Of a DNA stretch of 64,000 nt, positions 48,798 through 61,219 are shown piece by piece (within the stretch, counting starts at the first letter, position 1; the number at the start of each line of letters is the position of its first letter). The stretch spans positions 25,061,206 to 25,125,205 of the forward strand of contig NC_135360.1 in NCBI RefSeq assembly GCF_051622035.1. Reading direction: 5' to 3'. A program made the position numbers and the translations under genes. Below the pieces are notes generated by a model. It saw only the letters and a list, made by a program, of their open reading frames with translations, had not been told where the DNA came from and did no database searches. The DNA is from Arctopsyche grandis. Lineage: Eukaryota; Arthropoda; Insecta; Trichoptera; Hydropsychidae.

Positions 48798-50742
48798 ATG
48801 TCTGCGGCCGAACCGGAATCCTCGCTGCAGTCGATCCGCTATCGCCGCGGCTCACTGGCAGTGCTCGACCAGCTGGCGCTGCCCCAACACACCAGATACC
48901 TGCCGGTCATACACGTGCAGGATGGCTGGAAAGTCATACATAAGATGCAGGTTACATGAGCCACCATTGTTTACTCTGCCACATGTTTCTCATTCAGCTC
49001 ATTTGCTCAACTCATTTCTCTTTTCTCTCCTTTGTCGCCTTTTTCTTTTTCACTTTTTATTACTTCCTCTAAACTTCAATTGTTTTGAATTTTAATATTA
49101 AAATTCAGTGTGTAAATTATATTGCAATATATCTTCTCTCATTGCATGCATGGAGATTTATGAATTTCGTACCGACTTTCAGCCGTATGGAAACTTGCTA
49201 GACATAACCTATAATATTTGAAAATATAATTTTAGGTACGAGGTGCCCCCGCCATTGCCATTGTCGGTTGCCTATCGTTAGCCGTAGAACTAGTCAACGA
49301 ACCACTGAGTGATAAGAAGACCATGCGTCAAGAGGTATTTTTATAATTCATTTCATAGTCATATAATGATAACTTTGTATACAATTTCATTTACACAACA
49401 TACTGTGCGCATTCTATGTAATACATCGAAATATTTTTATCTCACTAAGACATTGTATGGTAATCATGAAATAAACATTACATTACTTACCATAGCAAAA
49501 TTCAATTATTATTGTTCTGTCTAACATTTCAGATTGAAGGTAAATTAAACTATTTGGTGTCCGCTAGGCCTACAGCTGTTAATATTAAATTAGCTGCTGA
49601 TGATTTAATCGAATTCTCAAATTCTTTAAACGAAGACGAATTTGTATCCGCCGAAGATATGAAAGAGAGGTGTCATTTGAGTTTAAGAAAGTAATTTCAC
49701 CTATCACATTTTGTAAGTTTCTATGATTATATTGTCGAATTTCAGATTTATTACTCGAATAGAAGATATGCTTCAGAAAGATATCAACGATAATAAAGCT
49801 ATTGGAAAATTTGGAGCTGAAAGAATCATAAAGCAAACGTCCGGAGAAAGTATTAGAGTGCTTACCCACTGTAATACCGGTTCTTTGGCGACTGCCGGTT
49901 ATGGAACTGCCTTGGGTGTGATTCGTTCTATACATTCTGAGAAAAAATTAGGTACTGATGCTAAACTTAAGTCTGGCTAATTTTATTCTCACATATGCTT
50001 GGGAGTTGTAATGATGATTTTATTTTTAGATCATGTGTATTGTACTGAAACAAGACCGTACAATCAAGGTGCTCGTTTGACAGCCTACGAACTAGTTCAC
50101 GAAAAAATTCCTTCTACTTTAATTGTAGATAGTATGGTGGCAGCATTAATGAAAACGAGGAATATTACAGCCGTAATTGTAGGAGCTGATAGGGTAATTT
50201 TCTTCATATTGTACATATATGCATAAATTAAACAAGCTCATACAAATATAATTTGATGACAAAGCGAAACATATCTATATTTATTAAATTAAATCATTTC
50301 AAGTTTTTATTTGTATTTATATTTTTTAGGTGGCAGCTAATGGTGATACAGCAAATAAAATCGGTACTTATCAAATTGCCGTGCTTGCAAAGCATCACTC
50401 GGTGCCATTTTACGTAGCCGCTCCTTTGACCTCAATAGATATGTCAATTGTAAGCGGAGATCATATAACAATAGAAGAAAGACCTGAAAAAGAAATGACC
50501 CACATCGGAGAACATAGAATCGCGGCGAAAGGTATTATTTTAATTTTAAAAAATAACTTACAATACAATATAATGTTTTAAATTATGTCATAAATCTTTG
50601 ATATTTTAAAGGTATAAACTGTTGGAATCCATCTTTCGACATTACCCCTGCTGCATTAATAGCTGGAATAATCACTGAAAAAGGAGTGTTTCTTCCACAA
50701 AATTTACAGGATACTGTAAGCCTTCTAAAAAAGACTGAATAA
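48798..50742 (+). CDS. Mri1: Methylthioribose-1-phosphate isomerase, complete, 7 exons
   Basis: Exons are 48798-48950, 49236-49334, 49533-49669, 49746-49951, 50030-50193, 50330-50531 and 50612-50742. They total 1,092 nt, i.e. 363 aa plus TAA, normal for the family. The enzyme isomerises 5-methylthioribose 1-phosphate to the ribulose form in the methionine salvage pathway and is a paralog of eIF2B alpha/beta/delta subunits. Diagnostic motifs are [18 protein letters not shown] at the N-terminus, VRGAPAI (about 52-58), [19 protein letters not shown] with the catalytic Cys (about 172), [19 protein letters not shown] and [17 protein letters not shown] with the catalytic Asp (about 259). These MtnA-specific residues separate it from true eIF2B subunits. 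All introns are GT-AG and 70-290 nt long. The start ATG is the first in frame after the GC-rich leader. Confidence 0.95.
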
Positions 50743-52470
50743 TTATATCCAAAGGATGTTCAGTTTGAGTACACATTGTTACAATTTATATGATATAAAT
50801 ATATTTAATGTTATAGTCGTACATAAATGAAAGTTTACAAAATATTTTTATATTAAAATATTTTATATCAGATTGTGTTTTTGTATTATTTTCAAATGGA
50901 AACTCTAAGTCAGAAATTTAAACGCAATAACAGATAATTTTTCATCTACATATGTATATACATACATATGTAGTATCATATAACCTTGTACATGATAAGT
51001 ACATGTATGTATTTCCCATTAAATGGTTAGTCATTTTATAATTGCCACTAATTACTAATTAATATATTATTAGTATCAATAATAAAATGTTAGTCATTTT
51101 ATGTTTCTTTATATTCAATCTATTAAACGTAGATATCCTGGAGCAGTTTTTGCGACGGTTATCGGTCCCAAAACGTGAACATATATTTTTTACGGGAGAG
51201 GGATTTATTGTACCTAATTTAATAAAAATAAAGGTATTCCATTTTAGAGAACCTTTAGTTGTGGGTACTTCGAATATTTTTCTATTATTTATAGCATTAC
51301 GAAAACAAAAGTTGCAAACGGCCGTTATAAAATTTCAAGTGGTATCCAATTTCTGAATGAAATCATTGTTGCCATACCGTAATGTGATATTTTCCACCTT
51401 GGTGGGAATAAGTTATTACAGATTATTTTAAACCTATTTGTCTGGTAGCCTGCGCTCATTATACATGGAAGAGTGGTGTGAGTAGAATTCGTAATTTACT
51501 CAGTACTACTGAGTTTTTCTGTTTTTGTTTGATATTAATACATTGGATGCAGGACAACCCCCTACTCATAATGTAATTAACTTTGTATAATTTTTTTGAA
51601 ATGTATTCCATTGATTTTAATATCATGTGCCTCCAAACAATCGATTTATCTTGGCAAAATTTTCGAAAGAGTGGAGTTTTTCATATCTTTTTCTTGGAAT
51701 ATGTAGTTTTGAAGTGACATGAATTCAATTATAAAAGAATTAACGTCACTTCAAAAAAATGAATGGAAAAAATTGCAGGGTCACCTATTGCAGTTTGATT
51801 GGGTCGATTATGATTAGTTTTGACTGACAACAATTCATACAAAATGCGTTACGCCACAATTTTTTAATGTTCCCGTTGTTATTTCGAAAATAAAAGTTAA
51901 TGAGATAGAAGTAACTATATTTTAAACACAACAATTTACGAACATTATGAAGTATAAACAGATCAAAATGATCTATTTTGACGTGAAGCCTGGCATTTTG
52001 CAGTGGCGTCGATAGGGGTGGTATCACCAAAAATATTTGTTAATTGTTATGACTAGTCTTCGGCGGTGGAGGGTGCATTTGGAACAAAAAATGGGAGTTT
52101 TGGAGCTATTTTCCAGTAAAGTGGGCAAACTACAAAGCTAGAGAGCAAAAAAAAGGTTCACCATAAAAATGAACAACGGTGCGCAAGGTCACGCCGAAGC
52201 CTAGTCATGACTTACAAAAGAGAAGATAAGTTCACACATTGTCTCTGTTAACCTTTAGGTACATACATTGATTTCACAGGAATTCGAAGAGACGCCAATT
52301 ATGGCTCATATTTTATGCTATATACAGACGGATTTCGCGGTAGCTGTATAAATAAAGAAAGTTGTATATATACAGAAATTGAAATGAGGCGTGTAGCCGC
52401 TCGAGGACCGTCGTACAACGAATATGCACCAAAAATGGTGTTGCCCGGTGCAGACTACACTCCCGCATGA
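50743..52470. other. Intergenic repeats downstream of Mri1
   Basis: No gene recognised. An 89-codon ORF at 51087-51356 has no family signature. CAGTGGCGTCGATAGGGGTGG at about 52002 resembles a hAT-type terminus, but its partner end was not found. A GC-richer, unclassified stretch follows. Confidence 0.5.
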
Positions 52471-52471
52471 T

Positions 52472-52652
52472 AATTGGATTATTAGTCACATTGCGATCGC
52501 CCAAAAGACAATTTTTGTCATGAAAATCGCGAATGCGGAATATTTGGCATTCGAGTTCTCGTTACTATGATGGACTTTTCGACTGCCAGATGTTCCGTTA
52601 TTGAGATTTTAGTAACTTTCGGGCGAGCGCTTTGTGACCAATAATCACCGAA
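52472..52652. mobile_element. MITE family member (copy 1 of 2)
   Basis: The ends AATTGGATTATTAGTCAC (left) and GTGACCAATAATCACCGAA (right) form imperfect inverted repeats that extend through GCGATCGCCC and GGGCGAGCGC. The interior has TCATGAAAATCGCGAATGCG and TTGGCATTCGAGTTCTCGTT. The same element occurs inverted at 57918-58061. Confidence 0.6.
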
Positions 52653-52734
52653 CTCACCGCACAGGCCTAGTGCAACACTACTGCATTTTGGCGTATTAAC
52701 AGACTATAACACTACGTCTTCCTCATCGACCCTT

Positions 52735-53170
52735 TAGTTGGCAGCAATGCCAATGGTTAGGTTGGCATCCTGCTACCCCCACTCTCCGGATATAGATCTG
52801 TAAGCGAGCACGCACAGATGCGTTCTCTTCTCTCCAGACCCTCTCTTCTTTCCTGCCCAGCATTCATCCACGTGTAGTAGTAGTAGCTGTACAGTTCCTG
52901 GAGCTCCCACCCCCTTCATACGCCAGAAGTCGTTTACGTAGAAGAGGGACCCCGTCACCTGGTCTCCAGCTTTTCTCCCGCCAACTCGTACAACTGGTTG
53001 CGATTCGACGATGAACATAGAACCAGGAGAACTCCTACGACACATTCCAAAACAGTCCACGGATCCCCATAATATCGTGCTCCTAGAGGACACCTGTACG
53101 CCCCCTGCGCGTCCCAATGTGGGAGTCATTTCCGCGCGTAAAGTTGTTCGTCACAAGACGTTCTTATCTC
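52735..53170. other. GC-richer unassigned segment
   Basis: The composition differs from its neighbours and there are ORFs on both strands (118 codons minus, 68 codons plus) without recognisable motifs. It may belong to an unrecognised repeat. No function is proposed. Confidence 0.3.
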
Positions 53171-53291
53171 TTGTTTGTAATTTTACGATCATAATTATTT
53201 TAGGAATAAAAAAATGATCAATATTAATTAATATATGTTCAAAATAAAGAGAAGCATCTTTGAAAATTATAAACACCGACAATCCGTAGAC

Positions 53292-53671
53292 CAGTGGTTC
53301 TTAACCTTGTTGGAAGTACCGAACCCCACCAGTTTCATGTGCGCATTCACCGAATTCTTCTTAAGGTCTGTTCATACCTATCCAGCACGACCCGTATCCT
53401 GCAGGTGTCCTGCAAGTGCGGATAGTATTCTTTGGTACATTATATGGATGTATTCATACTCCATTCGCGCATGCACGTCCATATAGAATGTATTAAAGAA
53501 TACTGTCCGTACTTGCAGGATTCCGGTCGTGCTGGATAGGTATGAACAGACATTTAATTGGAAAAATAAAATATATTTTTTTTAAATCCAAAACATAGTT
53601 ATATATTTTACTAGTGCACAAAATGAACCGCGCATCAACATCACCGTGTTGATGTGCATTAAGAACCACTG
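53292..53671. mobile_element. Non-autonomous hAT element with perfect 8-bp target duplication
   Basis: The ends CAGTGGTTCTTAACC (53292) and GCATTAAGAACCACTG (53671) are inverted. CCGTAGAC lies immediately outside both (53284-53291 and 53672-53679), an exact 8-bp duplication as made by hAT transposases. About half of its length is the TTAA MITE nested within it (53365-53553). Confidence 0.85.
53365..53553. mobile_element. TTAA MITE, intact copy, nested in hAT element
   Basis: The ends GGTCTGTTCATACCTATCC and GGATAGGTATGAACAGACAT are inverted over about 27 bp. TTAA occurs at 53361-53364 and 53554-53557. The copy is 189 bp long with a subterminal GCAAGTGCGGATAGTATTCT inverted against AGAATACTGTCCGTACTTGC. 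It gives the uninterrupted form of the element at 47714-48465. Confidence 0.75.
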
Positions 53672-53734
53672 CCGTAGACGTATCGTAGTTCTAATTGTAA
53701 AACATGTTTTGTTGGGCCAAAAGACGAGCATAGT

Positions 53735-54123
53735 TTTCAGTCGAAGTGTAGGTTGGCAACGACGTGCACGATGGAAAGGGGAGAGGGGTGCGGCGAGGTG
53801 GGGGAGTAGTGTAGCGGGGGTTGTCAGTTGGCGCGCGTGTTCGGCGACGGCCAGCTGTGCGCGATGTCTGCCCGCCGACAACAATAGCGCACGGGGCGCG
53901 GCGCGCCGCGGCCGGATCGGGGCCACCGCGCCAACTGCACTCAGTGCTCAACACTCGGACTGCACCGCACCCGCACCCGCACACGCACCCGCACACGCAT
54001 TTGCACCCTGTCGCCAGTGACCAGTGGCCAGTGGCTAGTGAATAGTGAAGTGTCGCTATCGGAGAGTCGCGTCGCGGTGCGGCGCGAGCTGATGCGCTAG
54101 GAGGCGCTCGAGGCAGCCGCGCC
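53735..54123 (+). promoter_or_regulatory. GC-rich promoter and 5' leader of the gene starting at 54124
   Basis: This is the most GC-rich unique sequence of the window. It includes a CCGCACCCGCACACGCA simple repeat (53963-54000) and AGTGACCAGTGGCCAGTGGC repeats before GCCATGC. Its sharp compositional shift, followed by a start codon and a donor, suggests a CpG-rich promoter with 5' UTR. ORFs of 114-152 codons across it are treated as by-products of composition. Confidence 0.45.
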
Positions 54124-54184
54124 ATGCCGCGCGACCCTGGATACGTCATCTTCCTGCTGCTGCTGCTGCCCTACACCGAGAGTG
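54124..54184 (+). CDS. Signal-peptide exon of an unidentified secreted or membrane protein
   Basis: ATG in the context CGCGCCATGC opens MPRDPGYVIFLLLLLPYTES plus the first base of the next codon, followed by the donor GTAAGC. The product is a textbook signal peptide: short charged start, hydrophobic leucine run and a small residue near the probable cleavage site. It is a first coding exon only, ending in phase 1. The best downstream partner in the window is at 61780. The protein family is not known from this piece alone. Confidence 0.65.
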
Positions 54185-57100
54185 GTAAGCCACACCCCAC
54201 ACCACCCACCATACACCATACACCTACCCCTACACCTACACCCCTCGCTCCGAACGCATACACTCGACCCTTTGTCTCCGACTGGCGCGACCCCCTCTAC
54301 CCCAGACCCTCCTCACCCCCCTTGTTTTCATCCCCTCCCCTGACCTGCTCTATACTCCCCCGACCAATCAGAAACGTCAATTCAAATTTTGTTTTATTCA
54401 AATTATTATTTATCAATTCCGTCACGCTCATGATAAAAGTCGGCACTGCCAAATTTACAAACATTGTTTTGTATAAACAACCATACGTCAAAATTCATCA
54501 CCGAATCCAAATAAATAAACAATCGCTTGAAGTTAATACGTTCGCGAATGAACAACTTTTTATTTTGATTGTGAACTTGGTGCGTTTTGTCTAAACGGCG
54601 TTGAAAGTTTTAAATTTCAAATTTTAATTAACGATCAAAACAATTGAATTGCATTAAATTGAAAAATACGATATGTATGCATGCAAATTTTTCGGGAATG
54701 GAATCCGTTCGCATTTTCCCCATCCGTCTGATTCTCGACACGTAGAGTCTGTGCGGTGGTTGATATTTGCGATTAGAGCGCGGCGTCTCCATTGTTTAAT
54801 GTCGGGATGGATCAATCGGTGGTGTGCGGCGGGTGCCCTTTGTCCGCCTCCACATGGCCGAAATTGACGAACCATTTTATCGTTTGACAACACTCGAGCC
54901 CGTAAATAAACAAAGAAGATCGGGACGTGACCGCCGCTCCTCAAAGTGGGGGACGCGCCCCGTTTCCCGTGTCTGGTCGTTCGGGTGCTGCGCAGCTCGC
55001 GTGTCCAATGTCACTCGACAAAATGTCGAATTTTTATTTCAGCAGTCGCTGGAACGCGTATCTATGAAAATGGTCTTTACCGTTGTTCGCTAAATACCGT
55101 TCGTTATGTCGTAGATGAATGTGTGATTCGTTCGCATTGTCATATTTCTATTATATACGTAAATGTTTTATCGATATTGTAAAAATAATTTATTGTATTT
55201 TTTTAATCCCATCTTTATGTATATATTCGTTCCATTTAATAACTTTAAAAATTCACATTATGTATTGTTTACAACTCATTGTTGATAACTTCTTCATATG
55301 AATATATAACATTTTATAGTATTTCTTCGTATGCACATATAAATAACAATTTTAATTTAAAAAAAAACCTATCATTTCCATTGTAGATTTTTGTTCACGT
55401 TAAAATACCTTTCAATTGCATCGATTATTGTCCTTCAGGCATTGTATTGTATGTATTTTTATTGAAGTTCGAAGAATAGGTGTGATTTTTACAAGCTTTT
55501 TTATTAGTATGTTCTTTGTATTGGTTTGAGAACAAATCAACGGCTTAATTTTCCTTCGGAAACTATTTTGATTTTTAAATGCTTTTTATTATTACGAAAT
55601 TATGTTCACAATACATCTTATATCTATTTTAATAGCTACTGATCTACTGATCATTTTCTATTTTACAATTTAATTTAATTTGGTTAGTAATCATTAGTCA
55701 CCGGAGCCTGAGGGGGCCGTGTATTGTTCAAAGGTTGTAAATGCATTGTTAAAGGTTTGCCGAACAATAGATAGCACTGTGACTATCCTACCTCTAGTAA
55801 TCATAGTATTATATTATTCTAATGTTAATCTACAGCATAATAGGAAAAAGAGCTCAAAAACCTATATTCAGAAACTATGATTCTCAAAGCATCGAAATAT
55901 ATCGATAGTAAAATTTAATAAATCAAATTTCAAATTTTCATTTATAATTCCCGCATAAGTCAACGTTTAACTGTTGATATTGGCATATGTTGATGTTTAC
56001 GTCAAAATATCGACATTTTCGTATTCGAGAACCTTATTTGAACAAAGAGCCAAGTAGAAAAAACATTCGTGAGATTGGCAAATTCTGTGGCTGCAGTCTT
56101 AATATTTTAGAAATATTTCAGTCATTAATTTTAAAATCGCATTTTGTAGTACATTTATTTGAATTTAATGTAGATTTTGGAATCTTTGGATATATTCTAA
56201 TTTCTTGAAATCTATCAACAAGTGATTTTCAAATGTTAGCAATTATCTCCGTTGAAAAATTGCAAAATTAATTATTTGCAGCTTTATATATGCAATATGC
56301 AATAGATCCAAAATATGTTGAACAGTCGAAAAAAAATTTAAATTCTAGAGAAAACTAAAATAATAGTGATCGAGTTTATGACAAAATACTCATACAAATA
56401 TTAACATTAAAACAAGCATTTACTAACAAAAACAAATAAAAAAGAGTACATACATATCACAATAAACAAAATTGGGCATAGGGATCGTTTCATATTTTTA
56501 TTGTAACGTAAAAATGAGATGATATTGAGAGCCGCATGCGGCTCCGAAGCCGCTGGTTTCTGACCGCTGAACTATATAAACATAGGCAACAAGTGTTCAA
56601 ATATAAAATAAAATTCTTTCCACAAATACAGAGCTGAAAAAAAGTGTATAAATGAATCATATCTGCATTATTTTTCATATTTTAGAAAACATTGATATAT
56701 GGTTCATTTTTTCATAAAATGATATATTAGTTTTTGGATCGTTAGTCTCTGTTTTAAGTTACTATCTAAGAAAACTTCATTTGAAATGTTGCGTTTGTGC
56801 AACCCAAGATTTATCAAGGTTATTCAATGCTATTGTTTAAAAAGCGCCACAACGAGGAAATTACACGTATTAAGTACTCTTATCAACAACATTGCGGTCT
56901 TTTGTCGGATCGCATTTAATTTATCGATAATTTTAAATTTTTACGGAATGATTCATCATTTATGCGGTTCTTTAGTTTCTTTCACCGCCTGTAATACGTA
57001 ATGATTTAATGATTTTCCCGTAAAATTGTAACAATGATGCACGCCCGCCTAATCACGATTCTAGCCTTTTTTTATTATTTATATTATATAAAACGATGAC

Positions 57101-57910
57101 GTAAAAATACTAGAGATTTTACCCAAATATGTGGTTGAAAAAAAAAAACAACTAAACAATGGACAATACGCGGCCGATAAACATTTAACTGAACAATGCC
57201 TCGGTATTTTATGTATGTATGTAGGTAGTACTTAGCAGTTACATACATATTGCGAATATAATATGTACGTATGTATTAATTTCCATGGCACAGTAACCGC
57301 CGAACTGCAGACTCAAACGTCCGAAAAGATCCAAGAGGAGGGGGAGGGGATCGAGACTAATCAAAATGGTCGTCTGATTGTGATGTCGGAGGCGACTAAT
57401 AATTGCCGAAATCCACGGTCATCAGATATATCTGGTTGTAAAATAAGTAACTGCACGGTTATTACCTGCTAATCGGCTAATATGACCCAACGACCGACGC
57501 TCGCACTCGTCCTGTCCTGTAACTCTTGAGGTCAACGCACCACCGTTTGTGACTGTGTATTGTTGTAAAACACTGCACACTTCGTTCAATTTTGCTTTTG
57601 TCCAATTCGTATGTGGTCTAGTGACCTGTGCGGTTCTCGGATATTCTGCATATGCGAATGTTCGTAGGCTGTGTGAATGAGAGACGACACCTCAACCTTT
57701 TTCGAGCGTGACCCACTTCTGGGGGGGGTTGCTTTCAGTTATTCACACAGCGAGCCAGCTCTTTGATGAAAAGATGGTTGGTAGATGTGGTGGTGAAATT
57801 TTGTAAATACCAGGTCTGTGGAGTAGTGTCTTTTTGCTTGGCGTGCAAGTCGCAATTTGAGCGACTTCTACTCTCATTTCGCATTTTAATTAACTTACCT
57901 AACCAATATA
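54185..57910 (+). other. Presumed first intron, proximal part
   Basis: No recognised exon. The first 150 nt are C-rich (CACCC/TACACC repeats). Short ORFs at 54673-55093 and 57263-57472 show no family motif. A GAGCCGCATGCGGCTC palindrome-like word lies at about 56530. TE-like AT sequence makes up the rest. Confidence 0.5.
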
Positions 57911-57917
57911 TGTAGGG

Positions 57918-58061
57918 TTCGGTGATTATTGGTCACAAAGCGCTCGTCCAAAATTTGGCAGCCGAAAATTCCATCGTACTAACGAGAACTTGAGTGCCAA
58001 ATATTGCGTATTCGCGATTTTCATGGCAAAAATTGTCTTCGTGACTAATAAATCCAATTAC
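57918..58061. mobile_element. MITE family member (copy 2 of 2, inverted)
   Basis: It begins TTCGGTGATTATTGGTCAC and ends GTGACTAATAAATCCAATTA. It is the reverse complement of the element at 52472-52652 and about 35 bp shorter because of an internal deletion near the AAGCGCTCG end. Confidence 0.6.
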
Positions 58062-58621
58062 CGTATGTAGAAGTGAGACTAAGTGTTTCTGATTTTTTTG
58101 TCTTTTTTATGTTTAAGTCAAATGCGATGTATGTATTTATAAATAAAATATCTGACAAAACGAGTGGGGGGGGGGGGGCAGAAAATCAAACATATAAGAC
58201 TAGTGACAAAGGGCTAGCGGTCAACCTCTCCAAAATTTTTGGATTCTTAAACGTGTTTATAACAATTATATAATATTTCATCATCGAACTGGCGGAAGCA
58301 ATTGAAATTTCTATCGGCGGCCAAACCTCGCAAAATGGCAAAGTTTCAAAGCGATCGGAAGAATGTAGTAATGTTGTCAGACCGATTGGTAAAGTGAAGC
58401 TAATAAATACCTTGTAATTATAATAAAAAAAAATACAAAATATCGAACGAATATAATTGATATACAGCACTTTTTTTTAAATTTAATACTCGGGAAAGTC
58501 GTTGGACCCAATTTTTCTATGTCGTTTCGGGTCGCTCTGAGCGACACCCATGGTATTAAACTTTTTGGTATTTTTTTTGAAATCATACTCAGTTAGTGGT
58601 GAAATTGTGGATAGGATTGTT

Positions 58622-58742
58622 TTTGCTAATTTGACTAGGAACCTTTTCGAAAATGAATTTAGATAAATTGGCAAACTCTGGAAGGAAATGATTGACTTTG
58701 AGTCACCGAGCTATGCTGCTGGCTTGGTATACTACCATTGTA
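58622..58742 (-). mobile_element. SINE copy with shortened body
   Basis: On the minus strand, GGTGACTCAAAGTCAATCAT and AGAGTTTGCCAATTTATCTA match the body of the copies at 80 and 46842. The head is reduced to AATGGTAGTATACCAAGCC and AGCATAGCTCGG. Probably an older copy. Confidence 0.6.
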
Positions 58743-59849
58743 TAATATCTCTCTAGAGATACTCAAAAATTAACGCAATGGAAAAAAAATTGTGTCCGAG
58801 CTTGATAAATTATTATAATAAAAATGTTTCAGATTCATAAACTTTCAGAATAAAAAATGCGCTATAATACTTTTTTTTATATAATGCGCCGCAGATTATA
58901 ATTTCATTAATGTTTTCAAGCATTGAAAAGTGTTTTTACCTAGGTAGGTTTTTCTATATTGCAGGATATGAAGGTGGATGTGGTACATCCGCTGTTTTTA
59001 ATTTTGCATACTTTTACATATAAATAATAATAAAAAAAATGATGAATCATTTGCTCAATGATTTTTTTTTGTAAACGCAGCGAGAATTGAATGCGGGTCG
59101 TCGATTGTTCGATCTTGTTAGTCATCGTTCTATTTAGTTCGTGTCTCCTGACTATTTTTCACGGAAATGTTTACATAATGAAATATGTATGTATGCGTAC
59201 ATTGAAGGAAGATAGCGGCTTCGTAAGTTTTTGCCTTTCGGTGTATACACGTATGTTGATACCGTGTGTTGAAATATTTAGCTATGTATGTACTTTGAAA
59301 TTGAATTTTCTTTGGATTTTTTGTTTTGTATGGTGTATAATACAGCTTTGTTGTTACATCTAAAATGGTTCAACAAACTCATTACCGCTGAGCTCAATTG
59401 AATCACGAAACTTGCATATTTTATTCAGGTTTCTTTGTATAGTACTTAGTACACGGCGAATAAGGTAAAATCTTACTGAAATATTGCCAGTTCGGCGAAT
59501 GTGATTTTAAAATGTTGAAATTACGTGTTCGTCAGAATTTCCAGCGATGTTTTATATGCACGTATATACATTCGTTACAGCTTTGTATTAGTGTAGGCGG
59601 TAGTTAAGGCGTGGACAACGTTCAGACTATCTTTCTTCTACTTAACTAGTCTCACTTGAAGTCGAGCGTTTTAAAAAGTATGCATCACCATCTGCCACAA
59701 GTAAATATCCTGTCCAGTCTTCTTTAAGGAAAATAAAACAAAAAGAACGAATGAAAGAGGAATATGCAGATAGGAAGACAACGTGCAAAACCTTTCAATT
59801 AAATAAGGTATGTACTCCATTGACAATGATTGAACATTAAAAACATAAG

Positions 59850-60740
59850 ATAGTATCAGTTTTATTTATTTATTGAAAAATCAACAGACAACAGGTGTAG
59901 AAATGCATAAAAATAAAGAATAAATGTAACAAAATAACATTGAGCCCAATTATTTTAAAGAATAAAAAAACTAAAATATGACTAAATAAGACAGTGCATA
60001 ACTAAACATAAAGTGATGTAATATTGGATAAATATTATATAATAGAAGTAGAAATGGATTAATCAATCAAGCCTCTCCTGATGCAAGGAAATACCGAATA
60101 GATCAACGTCATTCAGCTCCCCGTTAAACATACGATAAACACATTGTAGATAGGAATATTTTAGGGAATTGGTTTTGAAAGGATTAAGTGAAAAGAGTGC
60201 AACGTGTCCAGAATACCTAACTGAGATCCTGAAACCATCCTTACTCAGTAAATCGGAACAATCAAGGAAACCATTTATCAGCTTAAAAAGCAATAGCATC
60301 AGTGAGTCGTCGCCTGACAAAAAGATTGTTTAAGGATAGGAGGTTTAAAATATCGGGAACAGTAGTATGGGCGTAGATAGGAAAACGGTAGCGTAAGGGT
60401 TCTTTTTCAATACAATTAATATGGGATATATGTATATATAAAGATGACCAGATGATTGTGCAAATTCAAGTTGAGACCTTACATAGGAAAAATAAAGTAG
60501 TTTAAGTACATGAGGATCATTTAAGAATTTAGTTAAGCGGAGTAGGAATCCAAAAGATGTATATGCTTAATTAGTAATGAAGGAAATATGTTCAAAGTAA
60601 TTAAAAGTTTTATTATTAAGTATTACACCAAGATCCTTAATAGATGATGTATTCTTATAAGGAAATGCCTTGACTAATATAAATTGAGCAGACATAAGAC
60701 TTCTGATCTGAATTTCAATAGCAGACATGTCTTGACTGCA
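59850..60740 (-). pseudogene. 3' end of a non-LTR retrotransposon (reverse-transcriptase C-terminal region)
   Basis: On the minus strand the broken frames read SSIKDLGVILNNK, then AYTSFGFLLRLTK, VLKLLYFSYVRSQLEFAQ and FKLINGFLDCSDLL, then NPFKTNSLKYSYLQCVYRMF. The order K-D-L-G-V-I, L-x-Y-S-x-V-R-S-x-L-E-(Y/F)-A and F-K-L-x-N-G is characteristic of the region after the catalytic core in jockey/CR1-like LINEs. It is interrupted by stops and frameshifts and truncated at its 5' end. The last open part is 60320-60063. Confidence 0.7.
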
Positions 60741-60859
60741 GCTACATATGTATGTAGCAAATGTCTTTGTTCAATTGGTTCTACTTCCAAAAATGTAGTC
60801 CTGTTTGATCCTAGTCCAAATTTAGAGGTATTGCCGCTCCACTTAGTCGATTCCATTCG

Positions 60860-61187
60860 GGCTATGTGACTCGGAATATCCGTAGAAAAAAAAGATAATC
60901 CTAAAACTTATGCATATATGAATATCGATCTCGTTCGACAGTTGTGACAAATACATACAGTTCTATCCAAATCGACAGTTGGAATCATATCAATATTTAC
61001 TGGCTTGGCAAATATTTAGCCATACCAGTGATGTGCTTTTCTGCTTGCATCGGCTGGTTGTTTGCATACACTTATGTATACATATGAAGGTTGTATATCG
61101 TTGCTGGTTTACAGTTTGTGTCGTTAGCGGTATATCTTATGGGATAGTTGATCCAGTTTGCTAAAGATAGGCCGCAAACTCAACGTG

Positions 61188-61219
<32 letters not shown>

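Noticed and set aside
52773-53129. 118-codon minus-strand ORF in GC-richer segment
   Set aside because: No family motif and an equally long open stretch on the other strand; listed only as an unassigned segment.
53582-54149. ORFs of 114-152 codons across the GC-rich island
   Set aside because: They overlap on both strands, are low-complexity (Arg/Ala/Pro) and coincide with the promoter and leader of the gene at 54124.
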